From Pseudomonadota bacterium (GTDB lineage Bacteria > Pseudomonadota > Gammaproteobacteria > Steroidobacterales > Steroidobacteraceae), in NCBI GenBank assembly GCA_018241505.1, contig JAFEDS010000031.1:1-64000 (forward strand): 64,000 nt of DNA, in the 5' to 3' direction. Each line of letters starts with the position of its first letter. Position 1 is the stretch's first letter. The position numbers and the translations under genes are program-made. The notes under the pieces are model-generated. The model did not search any database and was not told the origin of the DNA. It was given only the letters and a program-made list of their open reading frames with translations. Shown here one piece after another: positions 45,243 to 55,386 of this stretch.

Positions 45243-45800
45243 ATGCTCGACGATATCAAGAAGGACGCGCAGGTGCGCATGGCCAAGTGCGTCCAGACGT
45301 TCCAGGCTGACATGAAGAAGCTGCGCACCGGCCGCGCTCATCCCAGCTTGATTGAGCATCTGAAGGTCGACTATTACGGCAACGAGACACCGCTGCAGCA
45401 GGTTGCCAACATCGCGGTCGAGGATGGACGTACGCTGGTGGTCTCGCCGTGGGAAAAGTCGATGGTGCAACCCATCGAGAAGGCGATCTACAAATCCGAC
45501 CTCGGCCTCACTCCGATGACGGCGGGAACGATCATTCGTATTCCCATGCCGCCGCTCACCGAGGAGCGTCGCCGCGACATTACGAAGATTCTGCGCCAAG
45601 ACGCCGAAGGCGCACGCGTGGCCGTGCGCAATGTGCGCCGTGACGTCATGAGTGACATCAAGGATCTGTTGAAAGAGAAGATGATTTCGCAGGACGAAGA
45701 GCGCAAGGCGGAAGGTGACATTCAGAAGCTGACCGACAAGCACGTGGCCGACATCGAACAGTTGCTGACCGCCAAGGAAAAAGAGGTCATGCAGGTTTGA
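45243..45800 (+). CDS. frr: Ribosome recycling factor
   Basis: Splits post-termination ribosomes together with EF-G. 185 residues, the standard length. LRTGRAHPSLIEHLKVDYYGNETPLQQVANI at about 29-59 and IRIPMPPLTEERRRDITK at about 98-115 are signatures. AGGAGAG is at 45230. Its stop overlaps the TTG start of uppS (TTGA). Confidence 0.97.
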   Translation: MLDDIKKDAQVRMAKCVQTFQADMKKLRTGRAHPSLIEHLKVDYYGNETPLQQVANIAVEDGRTLVVSPWEKSMVQPIEKAIYKSDLGLTPMTAGTIIRIPMPPLTEERRRDITKILRQDAEGARVAVRNVRRDVMSDIKDLLKEKMISQDEERKAEGDIQKLTDKHVADIEQLLTAKEKEVMQV

Positions 45801-46564
45801 CGCAACTGCCGCGCCATGTCGCGATCATCATGGATGGTAACGGACGCTGGGCACAATCCCAGGGCGTCCCGCGCGCTGCCGGACACCGGGCGGGGCTGAA
45901 GCCCACGCGCATGTCGATTCAGGAGTGCGCGCGGCGTGGTATCGAAGCGCTCACCCTGTTCGCCTTTTCGAGCGAGAACTGGAACCGGCCCGCGGATGAG
46001 GTCTCCAGTCTGATGAACCTGTTCGTGGATTCACTCGACCGTGAAATCGACGAGCTGCATGCCAGCCGGGTACGGGTGCGTTTCATCGGAGATCGCAAGC
46101 AGCTCGCGGTCCGGCTTCAGACGCGGATTGCGGCCGCCGAACAACGCACGGGCGACAATGACGGCCTGCGATTGCAGATTGCCATGAGTTATGGCGGTCG
46201 GTGGGATATAGTGCAAGCTGCTCAAGAACTTGCACGCCAATGCTCAAGTGGATCCATACGTCCCGCCGACATCGACGAAGCCCGTTTCGCCGCGCACATG
46301 CAGCTCGCGGGCGTGCCCGAGGTCGATCTCATGATCCGCACCGGGGGCGAGCAGCGGATCAGCAATTTCCTGCTCTGGCATGCCGCCTACGCCGAGCTGT
46401 ACTTCAGCGCAATGCTGTGGCCCCAGTTCGATGTGGCCGAGCTCGAAGCCGCTCTGAGCTTCTTTGCGGGCCGCGAACGGCGCTTTGGCCTGACACAGGC
46501 GCAGTTGTCTGATCCTGCGGGGCGGTCTGATCCTGCGGGGCAGCCTGGGCGCGCGGGCCAATGA
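45797..46564 (+). CDS. uppS: Isoprenyl transferase UppS (undecaprenyl diphosphate synthase)
   Basis: Cis-prenyltransferase that makes the C55 carrier lipid of peptidoglycan and O-antigen. 255 residues. HVAIIMDGNGRWAQSQGVPRAAGHRAG has the catalytic Asp. FAFSSENWNRP, LMIRTGGEQRISNFLLWHAAYAELYF and WPQF are family blocks. The last 18 residues are a tandem repeat (SDPAGR / SDPAGQ / PGRAGQ) outside the normal fold. TTG start, coupled to frr. Confidence 0.96.
   Translation: MTQLPRHVAIIMDGNGRWAQSQGVPRAAGHRAGLKPTRMSIQECARRGIEALTLFAFSSENWNRPADEVSSLMNLFVDSLDREIDELHASRVRVRFIGDRKQLAVRLQTRIAAAEQRTGDNDGLRLQIAMSYGGRWDIVQAAQELARQCSSGSIRPADIDEARFAAHMQLAGVPEVDLMIRTGGEQRISNFLLWHAAYAELYFSAMLWPQFDVAELEAALSFFAGRERRFGLTQAQLSDPAGRSDPAGQPGRAGQ
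46508..46561 (+). repeat. Three 18-bp tandem units at the 3' end of uppS
   Basis: Units at 46508, 46526 and 46544. The first two are identical in 17 of 18 bases (TCTGATCCTGCGGGGCGG against ...CAG). The third is degenerate. They code SDPAGR, SDPAGQ and PGRAGQ directly before the stop codon. Confidence 0.85.
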
Positions 46565-46580
46565 TGAAAGTACGCCAGCC

Positions 46581-47393
46581 GTGAATGACGGTTTGCGAAA
46601 GCGCATCAGCACCGCGATCGTGCTCGCCGCGGGCTTCCTGGCGATCGTGCTGCTATTGCCTGACGTGGCCACTCTCGTTTTGTTGACGCTGTTGTTTCTC
46701 GCCGGCGCCTGGGAATGGTCGGCGTTTTTGAAGTTGCGTAGCGTAGGCGCGCGTGCGCTGTATGTTGCGTTCATCGCGGCGATGTTGTGGCTCGTTCGGC
46801 TCGTGACCGATTCAGCGGAGGGCCGCGAAATCGTCCTGGCGGTGGCGGTCGTGTGGTGGGTGATTGCGTTGGTGTGGATCGCATTCGCGCCGCAACGTGT
46901 AACGCCACTGTTGGCTGGCCTCGCCGGATTGTTGGCGCTGGTTCCGGCCTGGCTGGCGCTCGTGCGGCTGCGCTTCGACCTGGCGCACGGCGCACAATGG
47001 ATGCTGTTCACTTTTCTGCTGGTCATTGCAGCGGACGTCGGTGCGTTTTTTGCGGGCCGGCAGTTTGGGCGCTTGCGCCTGGCACCCGCGGTCTCACCCG
47101 GCAAGACCTGGGAGGGCGTGTTGGGTGGTGTTGCCGGCGGCGGGATTCTGGCACTCTGCGGCAGTGCCTGGTTCGCGTTGCCGGCGTATGCATTTGTGCC
47201 CCTGTGTCTGGCGGCCGTGGTTTTCTCTATCATCGGTGACCTGACAGAGAGTCTCCTGAAGCGGTTTGCCGGCCTCAAGGACAGCGGTACGCTGCTTCCG
47301 GGACACGGCGGCGTGATGGACCGCATCGACAGCGTGACCGGCGCGGCGCCGGTGCTGCTGTTTGGATTAACCGTAATGGGAGTCGCGGCATGA
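46581..47393 (+). CDS. cdsA: Phosphatidate cytidylyltransferase
   Basis: Makes CDP-diacylglycerol, the precursor of all phospholipids. Inner-membrane protein of 270 residues with about eight hydrophobic segments. The signature is [12 protein letters not shown] at about 172-183 and [25 protein letters not shown] at about 228-252. GTG start 16 bp after uppS. It overlaps dxr by four bases (ATGA). Confidence 0.95.
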   Translation: MNDGLRKRISTAIVLAAGFLAIVLLLPDVATLVLLTLLFLAGAWEWSAFLKLRSVGARALYVAFIAAMLWLVRLVTDSAEGREIVLAVAVVWWVIALVWIAFAPQRVTPLLAGLAGLLALVPAWLALVRLRFDLAHGAQWMLFTFLLVIAADVGAFFAGRQFGRLRLAPAVSPGKTWEGVLGGVAGGGILALCGSAWFALPAYAFVPLCLAAVVFSIIGDLTESLLKRFAGLKDSGTLLPGHGGVMDRIDSVTGAAPVLLFGLTVMGVAA

Positions 47394-48616
47394 TTGGCGT
47401 TGCCGTACTGGGTTCAACCGGCTCGATTGGCGAAAGCACGCTCGATGTGCTCGGCCGCCACCCGGACAAGTTCAAACTCGTGGCACTGGGCGCGAATCGC
47501 AGTGTTGCCAAGTTGGCGGCTCAAGTGTTGCGTTGGCGTCCGGCTTACGCCGTGCTTGCCGATGAGAACGCCGCTCGCGAGCTCGTGAAGACACTCGGCA
47601 ACCAGGCGCCCGGAACCCGGGTGCTCAGTGGTCAGGATGGCCTGATCGAGGTCGCGACCCTCAGCGAGACCGACTGTGTGATGGCGGCGATTGTCGGCGC
47701 CGCGGGACTGCCGTCGACGCTTGCGGCCGCGCGCGCAGGCAAACGCCTGCTGCTCGCGAACAAGGAGTCGCTCGTGATGGCCGGGCCGCTGTTGATGTCA
47801 GCGGTCAAGACATCGGATGCGACGCTGCTGCCCATCGACAGCGAACACAACGCGATTTTCCAGTGCATGCCGCCTCAGGCTCGTACAGGTGAACCGGCAC
47901 CCGGCGTACGCAAGATTCTGCTCACCGCATCGGGCGGCCCTTTCCGCGAGACGCCGCGCGAGGCATTGGCGGCCGTAACTCCGGAAGCGGCGTGCGCCCA
48001 TCCCAACTGGGTGATGGGGCGGAAGATTTCGGTTGATTCCGCGACGCTCATGAACAAGGGCCTCGAGCTCATTGAGGCATGTTTTCTCTTCGGCCTGCCG
48101 CCGGCCCAGGTCGAAATCGTGGTGCATCCCCAGAGCATCGTGCACTCGATGGTTGAATACCTCGATGGTTCGGTACTCGCGCAGCTCGGCTCGCCTGACA
48201 TGCGGACCCCGATCGCCCATGCGCTGGCGTGGCCCGAGCGTATCGCCTCCGGTGTAGACTTCCTGGATCTGGTACGGGCGGGCAGGCTGGACTTTCGCGC
48301 CCCGGACTATGAAAAGTTCCACTGCCTGACGCTGGCGCAGGCGGCGGCCCGGACCGGCGGACTGCAGCCGGCCACCTTGAATGCAGCGAACGAGGTTGCA
48401 GTGCAGGCGTTCCTGGACCGGCAATTGAACTTTATCGGCATCCCAACGGTCATTGAAGCCGTCATCACTAAGAGCACCGGCGGCAAGATCGGTGGTCTCG
48501 ACGACGTTCTGGCCGCGGATGCCGAGGCGCGCCGACTGGCTCGCGATGCCGTGAGCGCATCGGCCGCCGGTACCCGGCCCGTTTACAGTGGGGTAGTTAG
48601 GGACGCTCACGCATGA
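47390..48616 (+). CDS. dxr: 1-deoxy-D-xylulose 5-phosphate reductoisomerase
   Basis: Second enzyme of the MEP isoprenoid pathway, NADPH and metal dependent. 408 residues. NADPH loop [16 protein letters not shown] at about 6-21, [15 protein letters not shown], metal-binding [12 protein letters not shown], and [27 protein letters not shown] with the substrate loop. It supplies the isoprenoid units that UppS upstream condenses. Coupled to cdsA and rseP by ATGA overlaps. Confidence 0.97.
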   Translation: MIGVAVLGSTGSIGESTLDVLGRHPDKFKLVALGANRSVAKLAAQVLRWRPAYAVLADENAARELVKTLGNQAPGTRVLSGQDGLIEVATLSETDCVMAAIVGAAGLPSTLAAARAGKRLLLANKESLVMAGPLLMSAVKTSDATLLPIDSEHNAIFQCMPPQARTGEPAPGVRKILLTASGGPFRETPREALAAVTPEAACAHPNWVMGRKISVDSATLMNKGLELIEACFLFGLPPAQVEIVVHPQSIVHSMVEYLDGSVLAQLGSPDMRTPIAHALAWPERIASGVDFLDLVRAGRLDFRAPDYEKFHCLTLAQAAARTGGLQPATLNAANEVAVQAFLDRQLNFIGIPTVIEAVITKSTGGKIGGLDDVLAADAEARRLARDAVSASAAGTRPVYSGVVRDAHA

Positions 48617-49977
48617 ATCTGGCCTGGTACGCGCTGTGGTTTATTGTGGCCGTGAGCCTGCTCGTCACGGTGCACGAGTTCGGGCACTACTGGGTGGCCC
48701 GGCGGCTCGGCTTCAAGGTGCTGCGCTTCTCCGTCGGCTTTGGCCGGCCCCTGTTCAGCCGTACCGCCGGTCCCGATCAAACCGAATATGTTGTGGCCGC
48801 GATTCCCCTGGGCGGCTACGTCAAGATGCTGGATGAGCGCGAAGGGCCCGTGGCCCGCGAAGACCTCGCCCGCTCTTTCACCCGCAGGCCCCCCTGGCAG
48901 CGCATAGCGGTGCTGCTCGCCGGCCCCGCATTCAACATCGCGTTTGCCATCCTCGTGCTGTGGGGCATGTTCTGGGTCTCCGGCATCACCGAGTTCAAAC
49001 CGGTGGTGGGCGATGTGCTGAAGGATTCGATTGCCGCTCACGGCGGGCTGCGCTCAGGCGATGAAATCCTGACCATCAACGGTGCCGCCGTCGTCGGCCA
49101 GCGCGACGTCATGTTTGATCTGCTCGATGCGGTCAGCTCGCGTGGCATCGCGAACCTGACCGTGCGCGGCAAGGATGGCGTCACCCGCGCGGCCAACCTC
49201 AATGTGCCGGACCGTGCCGAGCGGGTGCGCCTCACCGAGCCGGCCGCGCTGTTGCAGGGCTTGGGATTTGAATTCTGGCTGCCGCCGCTGCCCGCGGTGC
49301 TCGGCAAGGTGCTGGCCGGCGGTCCCGCGGAGAAAGCGGGCCTGCAGAGCGGCGACCGGATCACTGCCATCAACGGCGAGTCCGTGGCGCAATTCCGGGA
49401 CATTGTGAGCCGCGTCAGTGCTCATCCCGGCGAGACCCTGACTTTCGATTACGAGCGCGGCGGCACGAGCCACACGGTGAAGATACCCGTGGCCAGCGAA
49501 CGGGACGGCGGCAAGCTCATTGGCCGCATCCAGGCCGGCCCGCCGAAGCCCCCTGATGAGTTGGTCATGCAGATCGAGCTGTCGCCGGGAGCGGCGCTCG
49601 GCCGCGCGGCCGAAGAGGCCTGGAACATGACGGCCCTGCAGGGGCGGTTGTTCTGGCGCATGGTGCTCGGCCAGTTTTCCATGAAAAATTTGAATGGCCC
49701 ATTGTCGATCGCCGAATATGCGGGCGACTCGGCCGAGGCGGGGGTCGCCTCGTTCATGAGCTTCCTGGTGCTGATATCGCTGTCGCTCGGCTTTCTCAAC
49801 CTGCTGCCCATCCCGATCCTGGACGGGGGACAGATTGTCTTTCAGCTCGTGGAATGGCTGAAGGGCAGTCCGCTCTCGGAACGGGCCCAGGCGTTCGGAC
49901 AGCAGGTTGGTATTGCGTTGCTCATCCTGCTGATGGGCGTCGCATTGTTCAACGACATCGCGCGCCAACTGAGTTGA
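48613..49977 (+). CDS. rseP: Site-2 zinc metalloprotease RseP
   Basis: Intramembrane protease that cuts the anti-sigma factor RseA and remnant signal peptides. 454 residues. [13 protein letters not shown] (zinc HExxH) at about 22-34 in the first helix, two PDZ domains (about 115-195 and 215-290), and the second metal motif [13 protein letters not shown] at about 396-408. Four membrane segments. Followed by bamA after 60 bp. Confidence 0.96.
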   Translation: MNLAWYALWFIVAVSLLVTVHEFGHYWVARRLGFKVLRFSVGFGRPLFSRTAGPDQTEYVVAAIPLGGYVKMLDEREGPVAREDLARSFTRRPPWQRIAVLLAGPAFNIAFAILVLWGMFWVSGITEFKPVVGDVLKDSIAAHGGLRSGDEILTINGAAVVGQRDVMFDLLDAVSSRGIANLTVRGKDGVTRAANLNVPDRAERVRLTEPAALLQGLGFEFWLPPLPAVLGKVLAGGPAEKAGLQSGDRITAINGESVAQFRDIVSRVSAHPGETLTFDYERGGTSHTVKIPVASERDGGKLIGRIQAGPPKPPDELVMQIELSPGAALGRAAEEAWNMTALQGRLFWRMVLGQFSMKNLNGPLSIAEYAGDSAEAGVASFMSFLVLISLSLGFLNLLPIPILDGGQIVFQLVEWLKGSPLSERAQAFGQQVGIALLILLMGVALFNDIARQLS

Positions 49978-50037
49978 CGTACCGCCAACACCAACAGCGC
50001 ATTGCGCGCGAAAGAAAGTAATTTTTGTGAGTGAAGC

Positions 50038-52491
50038 ATGAAGGCTCGTGCCGTCCTGGCCTCCGTTGCGTTGTTTACGCGTTGTGCAATCACCATTGCC
50101 CAGGCGCCCATGGCGCAACCGCAGACTTCCGCGAGTGATGCGGATTTTGTAGTCGGCGACATCCGTGTCGAAGGCCTGCAACGCGTATCCGAGGGTACCG
50201 TCTACAACTATCTGCCGGTCAACATCGGCGATCACCTGAATGCCACGCGCGTGCGCGAAGCGATCCGGGCGCTGTACGCGACGGGATTCTTCCGCGACGT
50301 GCAGTTGCGCCGCGACGGCAACACGCTGCTGGTTGTGTTGCTGGAGCGTCCGTCCATCGAGAGTTTCGAGATCACCGGTAACAAGGACATCAAGACCGAG
50401 GATCTGCAGAAGTCATTGCGCAACGTGGGTCTCGCCACCGGCAAGACCTTCGACCGCTCGGTTCTCGAGGACGTGACCGGTTACCTGACCGACCAGTATT
50501 ACAGCCGCGGCAAGTACGCCGTGCGCGTCAATACGAAGGTCGAGGAGGAGTCCGGCAACCGCGTGAAGGTGAAGATTGAAATCAAGGAAGGCAAACGCGC
50601 CAAGATCCGCCAGATCAACCTGGTGGGTAACCACACGTACAAACAGAAGGACGTGCTGGATACCTTCGAGCTGAAGACGCCGAACTGGAAGTCCTGGTAC
50701 AAGCAGGACGACCGCTACTCGCGCGAGTCACTGCAGGGCGACCTGGAAAAGCTGCGCAATTACTACATGGACCGTGGCTACGCGAACTTCCAGATTGAGT
50801 CCACGCAGGTGGCCATTGCGCCTGAGAAGGACGACATCTTCATTACCGTCAACCTGCAGGAAGGCGAGGTCTTCAAGATCTCCGATGTGAAGCTGGCAGG
50901 TACGTTCGTGGTGCCGAAAGCCGAGCTGGAGAAGCTTATCCTGGTGAAGCCGGGACAGACCTTCAACCAGAAGCTGATTACCACCACCCAGGAGTTGATC
51001 CAGAACCGCCTGGGAATGGACGGCTATGCCTTCGCGAAGGTGGACCCGGTTCCGACTCCCAACAATCAGACCCACGAAGTATCGCTGACCTTCTTCGTGG
51101 ACCCGGGCAACCGGGTTTATGTCCGTAACATCTCGTACACCGGCTCCACCCGAATCAACGACGAAGTGTTGCGACGTGAGATGCGCCAGCTCGAAGGCGG
51201 CTGGTTGTCGAACACTTCACTGGAGCGTTCCAAACAGCGTGTCCAGCGCCTACCGTACGTCAAGAACGTATCGTTTGAGACGACACCGGTCACCGGCTCG
51301 CCCGACCAGGTCGATGTGGCATTCAAGATCGAAGAGGGCCCGAGCGCTCAGTTGGGCGGCGGTATCGGTTACTCCGAGACCTACAAGTTCCAGTTGAACG
51401 GCAGTTACACGGATGCCAACTTCGTCGGCAGCGGACAGCGTATCTCGGTGGAGCTGAACGGCGGTGCTTTCAGCAAGGTCTACAGCCTGCAACACACCAA
51501 CCCGTACACCAGCATCGACGGCGTGTCGCGCACCGAATCCCTGACTTACCGCGACGTCACGCAGTTCGTATCGTCCTCGTCCAACTTCTCGTCGAAGACG
51601 ATCAGCGGCGGCGTGACCTGGGACTACCCGATCACCGAGTACCAGTACTTGCGTGTGGGCGGCTCCCTCGACAGCTCCCAGTTGCTCACCAACTCACTGG
51701 GCAGCGCGCTGCAGGCTCAGGAGTGGGTGCAGAACAACGGCCATCCGTACCAGCGTATCGCCCATGACGATACGACGAACAACGAGTACGTGTTCTACGG
51801 AACCAACTTCAAGACGTTCGAGGGCCTCATCGGCTGGGGCTGGGATACCCGCAACCGCACCCTGTTTGCCGATCGCGGCATGCGACAGACGATTTCCTTG
51901 TCCAGCACGATCCCGGGCAGCAACGTCCAATACTGGGTTGGCAGCTACAACTTCCTGCAGTACGTACCGATTTATGGGCCTGTGGCCTACTCGTTCAGCC
52001 TGGCGGTGGATTACGGCGCACCCATGGGCCATACCACCGCGCTGCCGCCGTACCGGAACTACTTCGGCGGCGGCCCAGATGACGTCCGAGGCTTCCGTGA
52101 GAGCCGCCTGGGTCCCAAGGACCAGTTCGGTAACCCCTACGGCGGCAATATGAAGGCCGTCAACCGCAACGAGATCATTCTGCCCATGCCCGCCAAGTGG
52201 CGCAGTACGGCCCGGGTGAGCCTGTTCTTCGACCAGGGCGGCGTGTTCAATACCAATAAGAACCTGATTTTCTACGGGCCAAACCAGGCGTCCATTCAGA
52301 ACTATAATTTCAGCCTGTCGGACATCAAGCGTTCTGCCGGCATCTCAGTACAATGGCTGGCTCCGTTGGGCCTGTTCCGGTTCAGCCTGGGTGTGCCGCT
52401 CAATGCCAAGCATGGCGACCCCACGCAGCAGAACCGGTTCTACGGGGATGAAACTGAGGTCTTCCAGTTCTCCATCGGACAGGCATTTTAG
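50038..52491 (+). CDS. bamA: Outer membrane protein assembly factor BamA
   Basis: Core of the BAM machine that inserts beta-barrel proteins. 817 residues. Signal peptide about 1-22, five POTRA domains (about 35-440, beginning FVVGDIRVEGLQRVSEGTVYNYLPV), and a 16-strand barrel. The barrel has the L6 motif VRGF near 682 (GGPDDVRGFRESRLGP) and the C-terminal beta signal FQFSIGQAF ending in phenylalanine. The chaperone skp follows. Confidence 0.97.
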   Translation: MKARAVLASVALFTRCAITIAQAPMAQPQTSASDADFVVGDIRVEGLQRVSEGTVYNYLPVNIGDHLNATRVREAIRALYATGFFRDVQLRRDGNTLLVVLLERPSIESFEITGNKDIKTEDLQKSLRNVGLATGKTFDRSVLEDVTGYLTDQYYSRGKYAVRVNTKVEEESGNRVKVKIEIKEGKRAKIRQINLVGNHTYKQKDVLDTFELKTPNWKSWYKQDDRYSRESLQGDLEKLRNYYMDRGYANFQIESTQVAIAPEKDDIFITVNLQEGEVFKISDVKLAGTFVVPKAELEKLILVKPGQTFNQKLITTTQELIQNRLGMDGYAFAKVDPVPTPNNQTHEVSLTFFVDPGNRVYVRNISYTGSTRINDEVLRREMRQLEGGWLSNTSLERSKQRVQRLPYVKNVSFETTPVTGSPDQVDVAFKIEEGPSAQLGGGIGYSETYKFQLNGSYTDANFVGSGQRISVELNGGAFSKVYSLQHTNPYTSIDGVSRTESLTYRDVTQFVSSSSNFSSKTISGGVTWDYPITEYQYLRVGGSLDSSQLLTNSLGSALQAQEWVQNNGHPYQRIAHDDTTNNEYVFYGTNFKTFEGLIGWGWDTRNRTLFADRGMRQTISLSSTIPGSNVQYWVGSYNFLQYVPIYGPVAYSFSLAVDYGAPMGHTTALPPYRNYFGGGPDDVRGFRESRLGPKDQFGNPYGGNMKAVNRNEIILPMPAKWRSTARVSLFFDQGGVFNTNKNLIFYGPNQASIQNYNFSLSDIKRSAGISVQWLAPLGLFRFSLGVPLNAKHGDPTQQNRFYGDETEVFQFSIGQAF

Positions 52492-52527
52492 GCCACAATA
52501 GGCCGCATTTATTTGAGGTGGGTATCC

Positions 52528-53109
52528 GTGAAGGATTTGATGACACTAAAAGCGTGGTTGGGGATCGTGGCACTGGTGGGGACTTTGATCGCTGCCCCCG
52601 CCTGGGCCGCTGAGCTGAAAATCGGCGTGGTGGACTACGGCCGGCTGGTCGAAGAGTCGCCACAGGCGAAGACAGCGCTGGAAGCCATCCGCACCGAGTT
52701 CACGCCCCGGCAACGCGACCTGCAGAATCAGCAGGCATCGCTGAAGTCGAAGGAAGACCGGCTGCAGAAGGACGGGGCGACCATGTCCCCGGACCAGCGC
52801 AGTAATTCCGAGAAGGACTTGCGCGACAGCTATCGCGAGCTGCAACGCAAGCAGCAGGAAGTCCAGGACGACTTCAATGCCCGGCGCAACGAGGAAATGT
52901 CGCGTCTGCAGAAGACCCTCATTGAGCAGGTTCGAACCTACGCCAAGGCGCAGAATTTCGACCTGGTCATTGCGGATGGCGTGATCTACGCGACGCCGAC
53001 AATCGACATGACCCCGGCGATCCTGTCGCAGCTTCAGGCCGCTCCGAGCGCGAAGGCGGCGCCCGCGAAGGCTCCCGCGACCCCGGCGCCCAAGCCGCCC
53101 GGGAAGTAG
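52528..53109 (+). CDS. skp: Periplasmic chaperone Skp (OmpH family)
   Basis: Trimeric jellyfish-shaped chaperone for unfolded outer-membrane proteins. The GTG at 52528 has GAGGTGG at 52515. The alternatives TTG 52513 and ATG 52540 are less well placed. Signal peptide about 1-27 (GTLIAAPAWA), then LKIGVVDYGRLVEESPQAK and long alpha-helical arms (about 45-140) rich in Gln, Lys and Glu. An Ala/Pro/Lys tail (about 170-193) is longer than in E. coli Skp. Confidence 0.92.
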   Translation: MKDLMTLKAWLGIVALVGTLIAAPAWAAELKIGVVDYGRLVEESPQAKTALEAIRTEFTPRQRDLQNQQASLKSKEDRLQKDGATMSPDQRSNSEKDLRDSYRELQRKQQEVQDDFNARRNEEMSRLQKTLIEQVRTYAKAQNFDLVIADGVIYATPTIDMTPAILSQLQAAPSAKAAPAKAPATPAPKPPGK

Positions 53110-53133
53110 CCCTCCGGCCTCTGGCACGGCGCA

Positions 53134-54186
53134 ATGGCCGTTTCGCTCGGGGAACTCGCTGTTCGATTCGGCTGTGAGCTTCGCGGCAATCCCGATACGC
53201 TGGTTGAGCGTATCGGGACGCTTGCGAATGCTGACAGCCATTGCGTCGCGTACCTGTCGGAATCCCGCAATCGACGCGAGTTGGCGGCGACACGCGCGGC
53301 CGTGGTCGTTCTCGAACCTGCGGCTGCCGACGCGTGTCCCACAGCATCTCTGATATCCAAGAACCCGCGCGCGACGTTCGCGCGGATTACTACCCTGTTA
53401 CATCCGCGGCCTGACAGGCCGGCTGGAATCCATCCGTCGGCGATCGTTTCGCCAACCGCCCTGGTCGACCCATCAGCGCACATTGGGGCGCTCGCCGTCA
53501 TCGCAGATCGCGCGGTCATTGGAGCGCGCGTGCATGTCGGGCTGCGGTGTGTTGTCGAAGAGGACGTTGTTGTCGAAGAGGATGTGAATCTCGTTGCCAG
53601 TGTGACCCTGTGCCATGGCGTGAAGATCGGGGCGCGCACGATCATTCAGCCAGGCGTCGTGATTGGCGGGGATGGCTTTGGATTTGCGCCGGAGCAGGGC
53701 AAGTGGGTGAAGGTGCCCCAGGTGGGCTCCGTCAGGATTGGCTGCGATGTGGAAATTGGAGCCAACACGACAATCGACCGGGGAGCGATTGAAGATACGG
53801 TGGTCGAGGAGGGCGTGAAGCTCGACAACCAGATCCAGCTCGGGCACGGCGTGCGTGTGGGCGCGCACACGGTGATTGCCGGCTGCACGGGCATCTCGGG
53901 AAGTACCGTCATCGGAAAGCACTGCATCATTGGCGGGGCTTGTGGAATTGCCGGGCACTTGACGATCGGCGACGAAGTCGTGATCACGGGCTTCGGCATG
54001 GTCAGCCGCTCGCTCGCCGGCCCGGGTGTTTACTCCAGTGGCCTTCCCATAACAGAATCAAAAATTTGGCGTCGCCAGGTCGCGCGGGTTCGCAATCTCG
54101 AGTCGTTGTTCGACCGGGTGAAGCGACTCGAGGGCGCCGCAGGCACCGCACAGGATGAGAATGATGACGGACCCGATCACACTTGA
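53134..54186 (+). CDS. lpxD: UDP-3-O-(3-hydroxyacyl)glucosamine N-acyltransferase
   Basis: Third step of lipid A synthesis. 350 residues. N-terminal uridine-binding domain (about 1-100), then hexapeptide repeats of a left-handed beta-helix. The catalytic histidine is in [17 protein letters not shown] at about 229-245. [19 protein letters not shown] and a C-terminal helix ([21 protein letters not shown]) end it. It overlaps fabZ by 26 bases. Confidence 0.96.
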   Translation: MAVSLGELAVRFGCELRGNPDTLVERIGTLANADSHCVAYLSESRNRRELAATRAAVVVLEPAAADACPTASLISKNPRATFARITTLLHPRPDRPAGIHPSAIVSPTALVDPSAHIGALAVIADRAVIGARVHVGLRCVVEEDVVVEEDVNLVASVTLCHGVKIGARTIIQPGVVIGGDGFGFAPEQGKWVKVPQVGSVRIGCDVEIGANTTIDRGAIEDTVVEEGVKLDNQIQLGHGVRVGAHTVIAGCTGISGSTVIGKHCIIGGACGIAGHLTIGDEVVITGFGMVSRSLAGPGVYSSGLPITESKIWRRQVARVRNLESLFDRVKRLEGAAGTAQDENDDGPDHT

Positions 54187-54619
54187 TATCAGTGCAATTT
54201 TGCAGCTTCTGCCGCACCGCTACCCGTTTCTGCTGGTGGACCGGGTGCTCGAATGCATTCCGGGCAAGAGTATTCGCGCGCTGAAGAACGTGACCTACAA
54301 CGAGCCGTTCTTTCCGGGCCACTTTCCCGGGCGCCCCCTGATGCCGGGCGTCATGATCATTGAAGCGCTGGCACAGACCGCGGGCATCCTGGCTTTTGTC
54401 AGCGCCGGCGTTGTGCCCAATCACGAGACGAAGTTCTACTTTGTGGGCATCGACAAGGCCCGCTTCAGAAAGCCGGTGGAGCCGGGCGACCAGCTCATTC
54501 TGACCGTCTCCCTGGAACGTGCCCTGAAGGGCATCTGGAAGTTCTCTTCGGCGGCCCTCGTGGGCGAGACTGAAGTGGCTCACGCTGAAATGATGGTGGC
54601 GCCGGAGACCGGCAAGTGA
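54161..54619 (+). CDS. fabZ: 3-hydroxyacyl-ACP dehydratase FabZ
   Basis: Hot-dog fold dehydratase of fatty acid synthesis, competing with LpxA for hydroxyacyl-ACP. ATG 54161 with AGGA at 54152 is chosen. ATG 54155 and 54164 are also in frame. 152 residues. [19 protein letters not shown] and [23 protein letters not shown], which contain the catalytic His and Glu, are diagnostic. It overlaps lpxD and lpxA (GTGA). Confidence 0.95.
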   Translation: MMTDPITLDISAILQLLPHRYPFLLVDRVLECIPGKSIRALKNVTYNEPFFPGHFPGRPLMPGVMIIEALAQTAGILAFVSAGVVPNHETKFYFVGIDKARFRKPVEPGDQLILTVSLERALKGIWKFSSAALVGETEVAHAEMMVAPETGK

Positions 54620-55386
54620 TCGATCCTCGTGCCATCGTATCGCCACAAGCGGAGCTTGCGGCGGACGTCACCGTGGGTCCTTTCAGCATCATTGGTCCCG
54701 GTGTGCAGATTGGTCCGCGCACCGTCGTCGGGCCGCATGTCGTACTCAACGGGCCGACGAAGATCGGTGCCGACAACAAGATCTTTCAGTTCGCGTCCAT
54801 TGGCGATGCGCCCCAGGACAAGAAATACAACGGCGAGCCCACACGCCTGGAAATCGGCGACCGCAACATCTTCCGGGAAAGCTGCACGATCAATCGCGGT
54901 ACGGCCCAGGGTCACGGCGTCACGCGCATCGGCGATGACAACCTGTTCATGGCGTATTCGCACGTTGCACATGACTGCATCGTCGGCAACAAGGTCGTGT
55001 TCGCGAATTGCGCGGCGCTCGCGGGCCACGTCGAGATCGGCGATTGGGTCATTCTCGGTGGCCTGACGGCGGTACACCAGTTCGTCAAGATCGGCGCCCA
55101 CGCATTCCTCGCGGGCGGAGCGATTGTGCAGCGGGACGTCCCCCCGTATGTAATGGTCGCGGGTAATCCAGCGACGCCTCACATGGTGAATGCGGAAGGC
55201 TTGAAGCGCCGTGGCTTCAATGAAGAGCAGGTGAAGAACGTCCGCACCGCGTATCGCATCCTCTACCGCTCCGATCTCAAGCTGGCCGACGCCATGGAGA
55301 AGTTGCAGGTCATGGCGGCAACGCAACCTGAGGTCAAGGCGCTCGTTGACTTCATTGCCAGCTCGACTCGCAGCTTAGTGCGATGA
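54616..55386 (+). CDS. lpxA: UDP-N-acetylglucosamine O-acyltransferase LpxA
   Basis: First step of lipid A synthesis. 256 residues of hexapeptide repeats. GTG start overlapping the fabZ stop. [27 protein letters not shown] begins the helix. The catalytic histidine is in [14 protein letters not shown] at about 115-128. C-terminal helical bundle with [12 protein letters not shown] and [10 protein letters not shown]-type sequence (about 195-256). Confidence 0.96.
   Translation: MIDPRAIVSPQAELAADVTVGPFSIIGPGVQIGPRTVVGPHVVLNGPTKIGADNKIFQFASIGDAPQDKKYNGEPTRLEIGDRNIFRESCTINRGTAQGHGVTRIGDDNLFMAYSHVAHDCIVGNKVVFANCAALAGHVEIGDWVILGGLTAVHQFVKIGAHAFLAGGAIVQRDVPPYVMVAGNPATPHMVNAEGLKRRGFNEEQVKNVRTAYRILYRSDLKLADAMEKLQVMAATQPEVKALVDFIASSTRSLVR

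Noticed and set aside
46561-46584. Seven-codon mini-frame ATG ATG AAA ... TGA bridging uppS and cdsA
   Set aside because: Could be a leader peptide, but it has no regulatory signature (no codon run, no attenuator hairpin), so it is probably chance.
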